Assembly (NCBI GenBank): GCA_038373865.1
Contig: JAXGGA010000023.1
Span: 408,930-472,929, forward strand
Origin: Uloborus plumipes
Taxonomy: Eukaryota; Arthropoda; Arachnida; Araneae; Uloboridae
Length of the DNA stretch: 64,000 nt
Direction: 5' to 3'
Shown here: positions 37,154 to 44,038 of the stretch, piece by piece
Numbering within the stretch: position 1 is the stretch's first letter
Layout: every line of letters starts with the position of its first letter
Program-made: the position numbers and the translations under genes
Notes under the pieces: generated by a model
Database searches by the model: none
Told to the model about the DNA's origin: nothing
The model's input: only the letters and a program-made list of their open reading frames with translations

Positions 37154-39513
37154 CGGATCTCGAAAACGACTCAAACGATTTTTATAAAATTTTGTATTTA
37201 GATAAAGTTTTAATTTCCGAGTTCATCTACATCGGCGTTTTTTTCTGTAAAAACGCGAGTTTTCACAAAAAACCCGTTTTTTATACCTTCATTAACAGTG
37301 TAAGAAGCTTTCTTTCGCCATTTTCTTTATGATTGCTTATATTGTTACTGTTTCATAGCAACCACGTTTTATTATAACAATGAATTTCATATTTAATCAC
37401 ATCAGCGTAAATTGAAATTTTTATGGCACTTGGCAAACGAGTTTTGGCAACGTTAGAATTGTTATTGTTTTTGAAATGTTGAAGAGATCAATCAAATTAG
37501 AGCCGCTATATAGTCCATAGTCTATATAGGGGCCTTAGATCAAATTAAAGTTATTGTGGTGTGATTTTATGTTGCGCATCGTATAAATAAGGTTGTGATG
37601 ATGATGTCTTGTCCAAATAAGGTTGTGTTTTTTAAAATAAATTACGGCTGTTTTAAATGCGTAATTGCAACCAAGGCCTAAAAAATACTTTTCAAGTTTA
37701 TCTAAATAAGTACTGCGAACTTTAGAAAAAAACACGATTTTACAAACCTCTTTTTTTTTAAACCGAGCTGGGCTCGGTCGCCAGATACTGAAATTTAAAC
37801 GTAAAAGGAAGTAGTGTTGGGTCCACACCAGATTTTTGTACTTAGTTTAGATAATATGCTTTTCAATTCATAATGATTTGAGCACGTTCGATCTGAATTA
37901 TTTTAACTGAGCATCGAATATTCTTTTGGAACTTTTATATCAGAAAAACGATGTTCTAGTGATCTGGAATCGTTTTTATAAAAGACTAGCTTAATACCCG
38001 GCGTTGCCCGGGTGTTTATTAATACAACAAAGCATTCAGGGAAAAAAAGTTTGAAAGAGTTCTATTCATATGGGTATAAAATAATTTGCATCAATCTGTC
38101 TCTTAGGTACAAACTTTGAAGAAAACTAAAATATTACAGAAAGTTAAACATTTACAGAAAAATAGTCTTATCAAAAGGTGAAAATTAAAGATAAATGTTG
38201 TCTGTGCTTTGCCGCGTCCACTGGCATGAAATATATGCATATGGAAGTGAAAAAATGCATCAATTTCACACGCCAAATTTAAAATATTAACTGTTCTCTA
38301 TTAATTGTTCCCACCTACAAAGTAAAAATTATTATAACTCAGAAATAAATCTTTTTCTCGTTCTGAAGGCTTATCTCCATTACAGACGCAACTGTCGTCG
38401 CATTGCAAATTTGAAATTCAAATCCGTGGTTCTTTTTATAAAGTCCACAAGCGGCTCTAGTCCACATGAATTATGATTGTTTTTTACTTATTTCAATGCT
38501 AAAAGGAAATAGGTGAGCCTTAAATTGAAAATTCATTACTTTAATCGTAATCATTGTTGGAATTTAAAAATCTTAAATTTCATCAGTTTGAATGCTAAAA
38601 GGCCTATCTCGATTACAATATAAATGGGCTAGATTCCTATAAAAGGGTCATTTTTTGACAAAAAATTTAAATTTGAGCTTTTTAGATTTTTTAAAATTTC
38701 AAGACCCCGCCTATGAGAATTCTAGGGCATCAAGGAACCTCTGTGTCAAGTTTGATGAAAATCTGATGCAAACTGTGGATTTGTATAGAGAACAAGTATA
38801 TATATATACATACACTCATTTTTATAGATATAGATATATACATGCCACATGTTATCTCCTAATTTCTGAACACTTCTGTTGTCGTAGGGGAAGTGACCGG
38901 GGTGGAGTGTGACCTCTGCCACGCCCTCTTCTCCTCTCCGGAAGTGATGGAGAAGCACCGGAAGCACCGTCATCCGCACACGGGGCCGGACCGGAGACAC
39001 CGCTGCCCGCACTGCGCCTACTCCACGGACAAAGCTGGTCATATGAGATGCCACCTGGCCGCCCACGAGGGGGAGAAGTCGCACGAGTGCCCCGAGTGCG
39101 GGCGTGCGTTTACTCAGAAAGGGAATCTCATCCTGCACGTCCGCACGCACACCGGAGAGCGTCCGTTCCGGTGCGGTGCGTGCGGAAAGGGGTTCAAGCG
39201 GAAAGCCTCCCTCCTCAGACACGAGAGGATCCACAGCGGGGAGGAGCCCTTCCTCTGCCCGGAGTGCGGGAGGGGGTTCAACGTCCAGAGTAGTCTCGTC
39301 ACTCACCTCCGGACCCACACGGGGCAGAGGCCCTACAGGTGCGCCCACTGCCCCTACAGGAGTGCAGATTCATCTACTCTGAGGCAGCACGTCATCGCCC
39401 ATCACACGAAGGACTACCCACACGTGTGCGATGAGTGTGGAAAAGGATTCGTGCTTCCAGGAGTAATGAGCAAACACAAGGCCAAAGAGCATTCGACTGA
39501 GCCGAAAAAGTAA
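13799..39513 (+). CDS. PRDM9: PRDM9-like histone methyltransferase with KRAB-like, SSXRD, PR/SET and C2H2 zinc fingers (ten-exon model, 588 aa)
   Basis: Proposed exons: 13799-13943, 16716-16805, 18066-18137, 21835-21890, 24477-24624, 24701-24796, 26176-26252, 27309-27503, 35028-35289, 38888-39513. All introns are GT-AG, phases agree at every junction, and the spliced length is 1767 nt including TAA. Domains: KRAB-like at residues 5-49, SSXRD at 171-202, zinc knuckle C204/C207/C215/H218, PR/SET about 229-380, seven C2H2 fingers at 388-580. This order is that of vertebrate PRDM9, which writes H3K4me3/H3K36me3 at sites bound by its fingers and so positions meiotic double-strand breaks in the nucleus. 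The three tyrosines tied to catalysis in mouse/human PRDM9 (276, 341, 357) align with Tyr274, Tyr340 and Tyr356 here. No stop or frameshift is seen. PRDM11 lacks the fingers; the KRAB-like plus SSXRD pair points to the PRDM9 lineage. A meiotic role is inferred, not shown. Confidence 0.93.
14104..15463. mobile_element. family B palindrome-ended repeat, 1360 bp
   Basis: The left end is a hairpin (ACTTTCTTCTATATCT, short loop, then its inverse), and the right end repeats the inverse half (AGATATAGAAGAAAGT at 15448-15463). A (TG)n tract lies at about 14227-14260. Inside are two complete and one partial direct repeats of about 148 bp (14385-14700) with the core CAATCGCACGTGTTCTGCGC. Architecture parallels family A elsewhere in the window. 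Confidence 0.7.
15104..15401. mobile_element. hAT-like MITE nested in family B, 298 bp
   Basis: 8-bp duplications ACTCGGGC lie at 15096-15103 and 15402-15409. The termini TAAGGCCCCTATATA and its approximate inverse TATATAGCGGCTCTA are followed by a long inverted block GCATCAAGATTAAGTTTCAC. Confidence 0.8.
16716..16805 (+). CDS. PRDM9: PRDM9-like exon 2
   Basis: 30 codons in phase 1, starting after TATTTTAG and ending AAAG|gtaaat. The peptide GLSAKIPKFMKSKNV is basic and follows the KRAB-like block directly; vertebrate PRDM9 has a comparable basic stretch here. AT-rich codons. Confidence 0.8.
16806..18065 (+). other. intron 2
   Basis: Contains an (AAT)n microsatellite at about 17032-17067 and repeat C copy 2. 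No other feature recognised. Confidence 0.7.
17225..17625. repeat. dispersed repeat C, copy 2
   Basis: Direct-orientation relative of 6250-6660, with many substitutions and small indels. Type unknown. Confidence 0.6.
18066..18137 (+). CDS. PRDM9: PRDM9-like exon 3
   Basis: 24 codons in phase 1 after the acceptor TTTCTTTAAG, ending AAAAG|gtaagt. It encodes a Pro/Lys-rich linker (VKPKIVPFALPKPGGTKSGK) with no domain of its own. The call rests on splice signals, phase and open frame, and is weaker than for the domain exons. Confidence 0.7.
18444..18861. mobile_element. MITE with 5-bp duplication TTTAA, 418 bp
   Basis: The termini CCAACGCCTCCTAAATACTA and the inverse TAGTATTTAGGAGGCGTTGG are perfect over 20 bp, with TTTAA on both sides (18439-18443, 18862-18866). 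Two diverged internal direct repeats share ACATTGCCATCTACCAGAGT-like and AATTAACGATTGGTTCATTT-like blocks. Superfamily uncertain. Confidence 0.8.
19600..19784. mobile_element. pogo-like MITE, 185 bp, copy 1
   Basis: The termini TTGTCGGCCCCGCTTAA and the inverse of CTGTCGGCCCAGCTTA are flanked by TA on both sides. It is the same family as 21543-21727 but in the opposite orientation. Confidence 0.7.
19976..20656. mobile_element. possible pogo/Tigger-like non-autonomous element, 681 bp
   Basis: The left end TACAATGGACTCGCACTAC and the right end CAAACTCGACTGTA are weak inverted termini at TA dinucleotides, with ACAACGCGA-type and AACGCGAAATT-type blocks inside each end. No transposase frame. Confidence 0.45.
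21543..21727. mobile_element. pogo-like MITE, 185 bp, copy 2
   Basis: The termini CTGTCGGCTCCGCTTAA and TTAAGCGGGGACGACAG are flanked by TA. It has nearly the same length as copy 1, and the internal blocks GGTTCCAAGAAATATTATTC and AACATTGCG match copy 1 when inverted. Confidence 0.75.
21835..21890 (+). CDS. PRDM9: PRDM9-like exon 4
   Basis: 18 complete codons plus a split codon, after acceptor TTTTTCTAG and before donor gtatgtg; it leaves phase 0. The peptide DDVMKDWLVLSPEKKKSGK resembles the acidic D-x-EEW-x-P segment that follows the KRAB-like domain in vertebrate PRDM9. Confidence 0.75.
22302..23885 (-). mobile_element. Tc1/mariner-type element, inactive
   Basis: 1584 bp with perfect terminal inverted repeats (CACTGCTCAAAACAATTAGG and inverse) flanked by TA. 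The minus strand carries remains of a Tc1 transposase. Size and ends are those of a complete element; the coding region is broken. Confidence 0.92.
22736..23158 (-). pseudogene. decayed Tc1-like transposase fragment
   Basis: The 140-residue open part matches the C-terminal half of the catalytic domain: LFTEGLQFS near the first catalytic Asp position, WMVWGGISIDGRTDL, FVFQNDISRS at the second Asp block, and WPACSTDLNPINHVRDMLG at the end. In the last block the expected catalytic Glu of NPIEH is Asn, and the upstream half lies in other frames with stops. It cannot encode a working transposase. Confidence 0.88.
24165..24312 (-). repeat. tRNA-derived SINE
   Basis: On the minus strand a pol III A-box-like GGCATAGTGATCAGA (about 24290-24305) is followed about 45 bp later by a B box GTTCGAATCCC (about 24247-24257), then a tRNA-unrelated tail GGGCATGGATGTATTT. 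This is the head of a tRNA-derived SINE rather than an intact tRNA, because stems do not close across the segment. Confidence 0.7.
24477..24624 (+). CDS. PRDM9: PRDM9-like exon 5
   Basis: 49 codons plus one base between TTTTTCTCCAG and GAGA|gtaggt. The peptide has an amphipathic stretch (LSAETEQFLSKMLSVVRMEF) and a final PVDDPPKE. No named domain; it links the KRAB-like and SSXRD parts. Confidence 0.82.
24701..24796 (+). CDS. PRDM9: PRDM9-like exon 6: SSXRD motif
   Basis: 32 codons after a 76-bp intron. RYPKRNVPKISYKEEDIPSD then DEFL matches the SSXRD motif of PRDM9 and SSX proteins (basic R-Y-x-x-R stretch, YKE, then acidic end). In SSX proteins this motif is a transcriptional repression module. 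Donor T|gtaagt. Confidence 0.88.
24797..26175 (+). other. intron 6
   Basis: Mostly occupied by a family A repeat at 25181-25962; the remainder shows no feature. Confidence 0.7.
25181..25962 (-). mobile_element. family A palindrome-ended repeat, copy 1 (inverted)
   Basis: Full-length copy of about 780 bp, inverse of the orientation used for the others. The outer blocks TCTGGTATGGACCCCACACT and the hairpin CTTTACTACGCAAAAGGAAG are intact. A cluster of palindromes with half-site CTTGGCGA lies at 25450-25540. Confidence 0.85.
26176..26252 (+). CDS. PRDM9: PRDM9-like exon 7: zinc knuckle
   Basis: 26 codons. FCDLCNEEYEGACPVHGPML has the C-x2-C-x7-C-x2-H spacing and the CP/AxHGP ending of the knuckle that precedes the PR/SET domain in PRDM9. 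Acceptor TTTCCAG; donor AAG|gtattt, phase 0. Confidence 0.92.
26253..27308 (+). other. intron 7
   Basis: AT-rich with a repeat-like patch near 26280-26450 (AACCCTCCCCATGAAGCAAG, TACACCCCCCATGAAAAATT). No coding sequence recognised. Confidence 0.5.
27309..27503 (+). CDS. PRDM9: PRDM9-like exon 8: N-terminal half of PR/SET domain
   Basis: 65 codons, phase 0 at both ends. It contains GYSGIRKAGLGIWAEKHLPR, the glycine-rich S-adenosylmethionine-binding start of a PR/SET domain, then FGPYEGDVI with Tyr274, the counterpart of PRDM9 Tyr276, and ends SGYAWE. Strikingly GC-rich compared with exons 1-4. Confidence 0.96.
27580..27955. mobile_element. MITE family D, copy 1
   Basis: The termini CCCCCCACACGCTTCGGAAA and the inverse TTTTCCGGGCGTGTGTG..GGGG are clear, with runs of CCTTGAGG and GGAATTCC motifs inside. 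Target duplication uncertain (ATAAAGAG versus TTAAGAG). Confidence 0.65.
28876..30520 (+). mobile_element. family A repeat, copy 2, interrupted by a hAT MITE
   Basis: Starts ACTTCCTTTTACGTAGTAAA and ends GTGTGGGACCCATACCAGA. Without the 859-bp insertion at 29603-30461 (plus 8-bp duplication) it is about 780 bp, the same as copy 1. The CTTGGCGA palindrome cluster is at 29310-29400. Confidence 0.88.
29603..30461. mobile_element. hAT-type MITE, 859 bp
   Basis: Ends CAGGGTGT and ACACCCTG; exact 8-bp duplication CTAAGGCA (29595-29602, 30462-30469). Both ends carry clustered GATTTAAATC palindromes, likely subterminal transposase sites (inference). No transposase frame. Confidence 0.92.
30814..34693 (-). 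mobile_element. long-TIR DNA transposon, 3880 bp
   Basis: Termini TAGCCCGGTCAAAATAGAC and inverse, with inverted similarity running for more than 150 bp (GAGCTGAAAATTGGTACAGA, ATCATTATAAGTGAAATC). The flanks are TAA on both sides (30811-30813, 34694-34696). Both arms hold diverged tandem copies of the GGTACAGACCTTAAxxACATCATTATAA / CAAGGTCAAAGGTCAAAA block: about three on the left (30841-31260) and three on the right (33860-34680). The centre carries a decayed nuclease-like reading frame on the minus strand. A 3-bp TAA duplication would fit PIF/Harbinger, but the protein does not, so I leave the superfamily open. Confidence 0.82.
32400..33535 (-). pseudogene. transposon-borne PIN/FEN-like nuclease frame, frameshifted
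   Basis: Two open pieces (33161-33535 and 32701-33006) plus sequence between and after them read as one protein broken by frameshifts. Landmarks in order: PLSLFDAIGMHKTQKSAIYD and YIIDGGYLY (33161-33535), VVFDGYSD (about 33090-33121), QANNDADVLIIETAL and IIVGEDVDLLIILTA (32780-32910), LFLHAVTGCDTTPAFYKRGK (about 32600-32690). I recognise this layout from a large family of uncharacterised proteins common in arthropod and cnidarian genomes. The spacing of FDG, D-A-D, E-D-x-D-L and GCD resembles the acidic residues of PIN/FEN1-type nucleases; that assignment is my inference. Confidence 0.72.
34697..34897. mobile_element. MITE family D, copy 2 (inverted)
   Basis: About 200 bp, inverse of the outer parts of 27580-27955: GGAAAATCCGAAGAGTTCCT at the left and GGACTTTCCGGAGCTTGTGG at the right. 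It abuts the long-TIR element directly, separated only by the TAA flank. Confidence 0.6.
35028..35289 (+). CDS. PRDM9: PRDM9-like exon 9: C-terminal half of PR/SET domain
   Basis: 87 codons plus one base. It contains SSNWLRYVNCATAEEKQNLV, the core PR/SET block with the NW..YVNCA signature, then VYYRTYKP with Tyr340 (PRDM9 Tyr341) and ELFVWYGDAYGRELGV with Tyr356 (catalytic Tyr357). Acceptor GTTTCAG; donor CCAA|gtaagg. GC-rich. Confidence 0.97.
35625..35997 (-). mobile_element. family A repeat, copy 3, truncated
   Basis: Retains only the hairpin-end half (ACTACGTAAAAGGAAGT at the right) up to the AAATTTACCCCAGAAAGG region. More diverged than the other copies. Confidence 0.75.
37063..37150. 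repeat. (TA)n microsatellite
   Basis: About 88 bp of uninterrupted TA. It makes spurious poly(Tyr-Ile) open frames in two phases. Confidence 0.97.
37498..37537. mobile_element. 40-bp MITE remnant: two terminal repeats back to back
   Basis: TAGAGCCGCTATATAG, a short spacer, then CTATATAGGGGCCTTA: these are the two ends of the MITE at 15104-15401 with almost nothing between. Flanks ATCAAAT (left) and ATCAAAT (right) agree over 7 of an expected 8 bp. Confidence 0.65.
37986..38834 (-). mobile_element. non-autonomous Helitron, copy A
   Basis: Read on the minus strand it begins TCTATATCTATAAAAATGAG and ends with hairpin ACCCGG-gcaacg-CCGGGT, then ATTAAG and CTAG. TC at the 5' end, a 3' hairpin followed by CTRR, and insertion between A and T are the Helitron rules. 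849 bp, no Rep/helicase frame. Copy B is at 58346-59188. Confidence 0.9.
38888..39513 (+). CDS. PRDM9: PRDM9-like exon 10: seven C2H2 zinc fingers
   Basis: 208 codons and TAA. Finger 1 (ECDLCHALFSSPEVMEKH) follows the SET domain after about seven residues, matching the isolated first finger of vertebrate PRDM9. Six more follow almost at once: HRCPHC.., HECPEC.., FRCGAC.., FLCPEC.., YRCAHC.., HVCDEC... Only fingers 3-5 are joined by TGERPF, SGEEPF and TGQRPY type linkers. Helix residues -1/3/6 are K/H/C, Q/N/L, R/S/R, V/S/T, D/T/Q and L/V/K for fingers 2-7. The fingers are not near-identical repeats. Very GC-rich. The preceding acceptor is TTGTCGTAG, with a modest pyrimidine tract. Confidence 0.96.
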
Positions 39514-41251
39514 ACACATATAAAAAAATTCACAGTGCAAGTTTTTGCTCGAAAAATGTAAATGTCATCACGCTATTCGTACTCCGTGTGCATTTTTTCG
39601 ACTTTTTCACAACTTTTTTCACTAAATAAAAATATATAAAAACTTGCATTGCTGTTTCTAGGAATGTCAATTTTACACACACAACTAAAGATGTGCTTTT
39701 CCACCCAAATTTATTTCACTAGCTTAAGGATGCACAGATCAATCTGCCACTTTGTCGATTATGTATAACAAGTCAATTTTTACAAATTAATCAGAAGAAA
39801 AATATTTTTTTAATAAAAGCTACTTTAACATGCCTAGTTCGAGAAACCGCATTAAATGAAATCGGAAGCGATTAAAATAATTTCACTTTCTGAAACATAA
39901 GATAACATGCTAAAAAAAAGAAAGAAATAATAAATACATATAAAAACAAAGAATATATGTGTGTGTGTGTGTTCCCCATACAAATACACAGTTTACGCCC
40001 GATCTCAACCGAATTTGGTAGGGAAGTACTTGGGCACCCGGGAAGGGTCGTAGAGTTGTTTTCGACCGTCAGAAAAGTACCGAACGCTTGAATTTTAATT
40101 TAAGGACCCAAAAACGGAGCAGAATGGTTCTTTATACCCGAAATAATTATTGGATCTTCTCGATTTTGGTCTCATTGGAACGATCATGGAAAATACATTT
40201 TGCGAAGATTGCCTTCCAAAGGGGGATTGATATTTTCACCAGGAAAAAAGATATGGGCATTTTTAAGTTTGGAAATATCAATTTTAAATTGGACATAAAA
40301 ATCGTCTGCGCGAATATATTAAAAAAAAAAAAAAAAAATTAGCGTGAAAGAAATCATTGACAAGAAAAGGCTAACCAAATATCCGTTGCCATTTTTTTCT
40401 TGTGTGAACAAATAAAATTCCTGCTTTTGCTTTTAGGCTTTTCCTGTAACGGGGAAATTTTAAGCAATTTTGGCGATTGATTAATTTTTCGTACTGCGTG
40501 ATGACAAAATGTTGACTTCAATCTTATCGTGAATTTTAGGCACGTTTCACCTGACATCACTTTTATTTTCAAGGCACACCCTGTACAAAGCAGGGCGACC
40601 ATCACGAAGGACCCCGCATCAAACCCTGGCACGGGCACACATCCGCACGCCACATTGGCTGCGCTGCAACTCAACAGATGGCGCCATCTAACGCCTGTAC
40701 GATGCCACCATGTCCTGCATGGTGGAGGAGCAAATTCTTGCAGATGCGTTACATTGGCAGACTGCCAACCGAAAACTACCCGGCAAGAGGTTCAAGCAGA
40801 AAACATATAACAATTTGTCACTGCTCAAAAATGAATAAATAAATTTGAATTTGGACATTTCGAAGTCAAGATATGTTTTTCGCAATGACGAATTGAGATA
40901 GGTGTGTATGTGTGTGTGTGTGTGTCTTTCGCCATCACGTCCTGCATAGGAATTGGAGCTGGTCCGAGGAGATGTAGCACCGGCAGACTGCCAATCTTAA
41001 AAAGGAACCACCCGGCAACTGAGGTCCAAACAGATAACATAAAGCAATTTGTCATTGCTTAACAAAAAATACAGTAAAAGAAATGATAATTAAGAAGTAA
41101 AAAATAAAATTGAATGAGAAGGAGGAGCTTAATTTTGAGCTGCCAATAAAATATATATTTATTTAAAGTTACTTAAAATTATTCTTAAATCACCTAGCTC
41201 TGAAGCATTTTGTGTGTTTATAAATTTCTGTGCGTGTTTTTCCTTTTTTTT
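39514..41251. other. 3' UTR of the PRDM9-like gene and intergenic DNA
   Basis: The first polyadenylation signal is at 39625. Beyond it lie a (TG)n tract (39957-39972) with Helitron-like neighbouring sequence, and two diverged direct copies of a roughly 110-bp block (40700-40815 and 40935-41060; shared GTCCTGCATNG, GGCAGACTGCCAA, CAATTTGTCA). No gene recognised. Confidence 0.6.
39625..39630 (+). terminator. polyadenylation signal AATAAA
   Basis: 112 bp after the stop codon of the PRDM9-like gene; the first canonical hexamer downstream. Actual use is not shown. Confidence 0.55.
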
Positions 41252-44038
41252 ACTTCCTTTTACATAGTAAAGAAAGTATTGTGATCGCGAAAAAAAAATC
41301 ACTCAAATTTGCGTCTAAATTTTGATTTTGCTCACCCCCGAATGAATGTTCAGTAGTTTTTCCGACCTGTCAGCACATGCATATGTACCTACCACCATAT
41401 AGGCAGCCGAAAAATCCTTTTTAACCACCCCCGAGTTAATTACGACGAATTTTCTCGTGACGTCTGTATGTATGTATGTGCGTATGTATGTGGGTATGTG
41501 TGTCGCATAACTCAAAAACTATATGCCGTAGAAGCTTCTAGCTTGGTATGTAGTAGGGCGAGTCGAAAAAATCGATTTTTTTATTTCGAAATCGCATTAC
41601 CTCTCAAAAGTTGTGGTTTAGTATCCACAACTTGGGAAAAATAAGAAAAAAATTCTAAGTTGACGTCTTGGGTTCGCGCATGAGGCTCAAAGTTGGAAAA
41701 AATATGTTAAAAATGGAAATTTTCAAAAGGAAAAAAAGAAAAAAGAATTGTAACTTTTTATAATGCTACTGCCATAAACTGTAAATATTTTGTGCATTTT
41801 TAATCTTAAAAAATATTTTATAGCTTTTAAATACGATCATTAGTTTGCACATCAGCCTTAAATTGGGCTAAAATTGCCTACAATGTCAAATTTCGAAAAT
41901 ATCGATTTTTTTTATTTCGAAATCGCATTACCTCTCAAAAATTGTGGTTTGGTATCCAAAATTTGGGAAAAATAATAAAAAAAAGTCTAAGTTGACTCTT
42001 TCGGTTCGCGCATGAGGGTCAAAGTTGGAAAATATATGCTAAAAATGGAAATTTTCAAAAAATAATTTGAAAAAAAAAAACGGAATTGTTTTCTATCGAA
42101 TCTGATTTAAATTGTTAGTAGATAACATAATTTGAACCGAAAAATATACATATAACTTTTAGAAGATACATTCTGTTTGTGCATTAGGCTCAAAATATGA
42201 AAAAAAAAAGTCAAAAACTGAACCAGAACGCACTACGTCGGCACTGTGCCGGTATATTTTTTATTCTACAGCCGACTTGTCTAGACATTACACATATTCT
42301 AGGAGACAGTTCGAAGTCCCTGCAGTCTGCACTCCCTTTGGTTGTCATTTAGTCAGCTAGACCCGCCAAACAAACAGTATCTTTAATTAGCAACTGAAAG
42401 TGGATTAAAAAGTACAGCGTGTTTAGCTTTGGGTGAGTTTTTTTTGTAACTTTATAGCATATTTTTATGCTCAAGTTTTGTTATACTGTTCTCCGTTCTC
42501 CGTTCTCCGACTAATAAATAATGGAACCCCGAAAAACTTCTAAACGTTTAATTGTTTGTCCGTTTTTTGGTGCACCGAAAGGGTTAAGTCAAAGTGTGCA
42601 GTAACCCACATGTGCAGATGTGTTGTTAACTTGTTTTGAAGAAAAATCGCAATCTGTAAAAGGCGAACCTTTTTCGAGGATTTCAGATTGCACATCTGCT
42701 TAAATAGAAGAAATTTACTGCAAAGCTTCTATACCAATGTACAGTGGTAATACCAATGTGCGTTCTATACCAATATACAGATGTATAGTGTACATCTACA
42801 AGAGATTGGCTTTTTAGCACAAGAACACGAAAAATTCATTGCACACTTGAAAGAAGCAACGTCAAAAAGTTTAGACTTCGCTTAATTAACAAAATGATTG
42901 AGTTTTGTCTTGAAGTTCCATTTATCTTTATCACAACTAAATGACTTTCTCGAAGTGTAGTATTATGGTAATCCTTTATCAATTTTACAATACGTACATG
43001 ACTGACCGTTGGTATAGAAGCTTTGCAGTAAATTTCTTCTATGAGCTATTCAATTTGAAATCCTTGAAAAAGGTTCGCTTTTTACAGATTATGCGATTTT
43101 TCTTTAAAGCAAGCCAACAACACATCTGCACATGTGGTTAAAACACTTTGACTTAACCCTTTCGGTACACCAAAAAACGGACAAATAATTAAACGTTTAG
43201 AAGTTTTCCGGGGTTCCATTATTTATCATTCGGAGAACGGAGGACAGTATAACAAAACTTGAGCATAAAAATATGCTATAAAGTTACAAAAAAAAAACTC
43301 ACCCAAAGCTAAACACGCTGCACTTTTTGATTCACTTTCAGTTGCTAATTAAAGATGCTGTTTGTTTGGCGGGTCTAGCTGACTAAGTGACAACCAAAGG
43401 GAGTGCAGACTGCAGGGACTTTAAACTGTCTCATAGAATATGTGTAATGTCTAGAAAAGTCGGCTGTAGAACAAAAATATACCGGCACAGCGCCGACATA
43501 CTGCGTTCTGGTTCAGTTTTTGACATTTTTTTTTTCATATCTTGAGCCTTATGCACAAACAGAATGCAGAATGTATCTTCTAAAAGCTATATACAATTTT
43601 TTGGGTTCAACTTATGTTATCTACTAACAATTTAAAGCAATTTCGATAGAAAAAAAAATTACTTTTTTTTCAAATTATTTTTTGAAAATTTCCATTTTTA
43701 GCATATATTTTCCAACTTTGAGCCTCATGCGCGAACCGAAGAAGTCAACTTAGATTTTTTATTTATTTTTCCCAAATTTTGGATACCAAATCACAACTTT
43801 TGAGAGGTAATGCGATTTCGAAATAAAAAGAAAAATCGATATTTTCGAAATTTGACATTGTAGGCGATTTTAGCCCAATTTAAAGCTGATGTGCAAACTA
43901 AAGATCGTATGTAAAAGCTATAAAATATTTTTTTAGATTAAAAATGCATAAAATATTTACAGCTTATGGTATTTGCATTATAAAAAGTTACAGTTTTTTT
44001 TTCTTTTTTCTTTTTGAAAATTTCTATTTTTAACATAT

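Larger units (their letters stand above)
36259..37836 (+). mobile_element. family A repeat, copy 4, interrupted
   Basis: Starts ACTTCCTTTCACGTAGTAAA and ends GGGTCCACACCAGA. About 800 bp of foreign sequence between 37025 and 37790 includes the TA tract and the 40-bp remnant. The CTTGGCGA palindromes near 36710-36790 have decayed. Confidence 0.75.
35290..38887 (+). other. intron 9
   Basis: Contains two family A copies, a TA microsatellite, a 40-bp MITE remnant and a Helitron. Its last 53 bp before exon 10 are the only unique sequence next to the acceptor GTCGTAG. Confidence 0.85.

Noticed and set aside
36925..37332. 135-codon frame rich in Tyr-Ile
   Set aside because: Produced by the TA microsatellite.
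40557..40665. Second tRNA-derived SINE
   Set aside because: Only a weak B-box-like GGGTTTGATGC on the minus strand and no convincing A box.
41554..44034. Host gene inside the foldback element
   Set aside because: Only short frames without domains; the arms are inverted copies of each other.
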